In this document: positions 36,974 through 37,135 of the stretch, piece by piece
Numbering within the stretch: the stretch's first letter is position 1
Layout of the letters: each line of letters starts with the position of its first letter
Source of the DNA: a virus
Strand: one strand, 5' to 3'
DNA length: 37,135 nt
IMG/VR virus record: IMGVR_UViG_3300044951_001904
Location: 1 to 37,135 of that record
Translations under genes and position numbers: made by a program
Notes under the pieces: model-generated
The model's input: only the letters and a program-made list of their open reading frames with translations
What the model was told of the DNA's origin: nothing
Database searches by the model: none

Positions 36974-37135
36974 CTAGCCGTTGAAGTCGTTTGAGTTATC
37001 GGAGTCCTGCGCGGCTAGTTCCCGCGCCATACCCCCAGCGTTCGGCGGAAATATCAGACCGCATGTGTGGCAGATCCATACCCTACGCCATGCAAGTTTG
37101 CCGACGTTTACGGAGGAGCATTTTGGACAGCAACC
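36974..37135 (-). CDS. Zinc-ribbon protein, crosses the circle join (C-terminal part)
   Basis: This is the other end of the 129-aa gene whose start is at 350. Bases 36974-37013 are unique (last 13 residues and TAG), while 37014-37135 duplicate bases 1-122. The encoded tail is acidic and rich in Asn and Ser (AAQDSDNSNDFNG). The stop lies 27 bases before the start of the PAPS-reductase-like gene. A linear reading would see two truncated fragments, but there is no damage to the gene. Confidence 0.8.
   Translation of the reverse strand, partial: GCCPKCSSVNVGKLAWRRVWICHTCGLIFPPNAGGMARELAAQDSDNSNDFNG
37014..37135. repeat. Terminal direct repeat, right copy
   Basis: This copy is identical to bases 1-122. 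One copy should be removed when the circle is closed. Confidence 0.95.

Larger units (their letters stand above)
1..37135. mobile_element. Complete temperate podovirus genome, circular form
   Basis: The window contains packaging, head, short-tail, internal core, lysis, replication, regulation and integration genes in a standard phage order. No bacterial housekeeping gene flanks them. The two ends share 122 identical bases and a gene reads through the join, so this is a closed circle or a circularly permuted, terminally redundant molecule opened at an arbitrary point. About 92% of the coding capacity is on the minus strand, as expected for one long lytic transcript with a small oppositely oriented lysogeny block. 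Podovirus architecture follows from the head-tail connector type portal, the two tail tubular proteins and the gp14/gp15/gp16-like core proteins, with no tape measure or tail sheath gene. The integrase and attP-like site indicate lysogeny. Confidence 0.93.

Overview
The window is one complete small temperate podovirus genome written as a circle. The last 122 bases repeat the first 122 exactly, and a minus-strand gene stays open across the join (350 down to 1, then 37013 down to 36974), so the unique genome is about 37,013 bp. The tail-tubular, portal and internal-core proteins place the virion with short-tailed (T7-like in architecture) phages. There is no phage RNA polymerase, DNA polymerase of family A or B, or helicase. 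A tyrosine integrase, an attP-like site containing a tRNA 3' end and a repressor-type switch show a temperate life style. The host is probably a Gram-negative bacterium with fairly high GC. Nearly every start codon lacks a Shine-Dalgarno sequence, which is a weak pointer to a lineage that relies little on SD (PVC-type or similar); I cannot name the host.

Layout, read as a circle from the switch. A short plus-strand block at 4139-6474 holds a helix-turn-helix regulator, a 24-residue leader peptide and the integrase. Two small minus-strand membrane genes (4586-5086) sit inside this block like a lysogenic moron. Everything else is minus strand and colinear. From the switch at 4043-4138, the early genes run leftward (3854 to 355): small unknown proteins, DNA-binding proteins, a RusA-type resolvase and a pol beta-type nucleotidyltransferase. 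The run crosses the join through a zinc-ribbon protein into a PAPS-reductase-like protein (36116), several unknowns, a replication initiator and a DnaC-type helicase loader (33145). A DnaA-domain-IV-like protein and the packaging and head genes follow (33091 to 25590: TerS, TerL, portal, Bbp19-like protein, scaffold, major capsid, head protein), then a terminator hairpin. Next come the tail tubular proteins, a GNAT-like protein, three internal core proteins (155, 674 and 2616 aa), tail fibre-type proteins and a compact lysis cassette that ends at attP.

The genes fit together as a lambda-like control and replication logic (divergent operator region, initiator plus helicase loader, a candidate origin inside the initiator gene) joined to a T7-like virion. 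Points most worth a second look are: (1) a hairpin leader with apparently compensatory stem changes, found in three copies upstream of virion genes; (2) an origin-like cluster of iterons, an inverted repeat and a pyrimidine direct repeat in the linker of the initiator gene; (3) an attP-like site with paired integrase-arm-type repeats flanking an initiator-tRNA-like 3' end; (4) a lysis cassette with two extra micro-membrane proteins that are easy to miss; and (5) a 2616-residue core protein with an embedded HExxH motif and repeated [FY]SLG boundary motifs.
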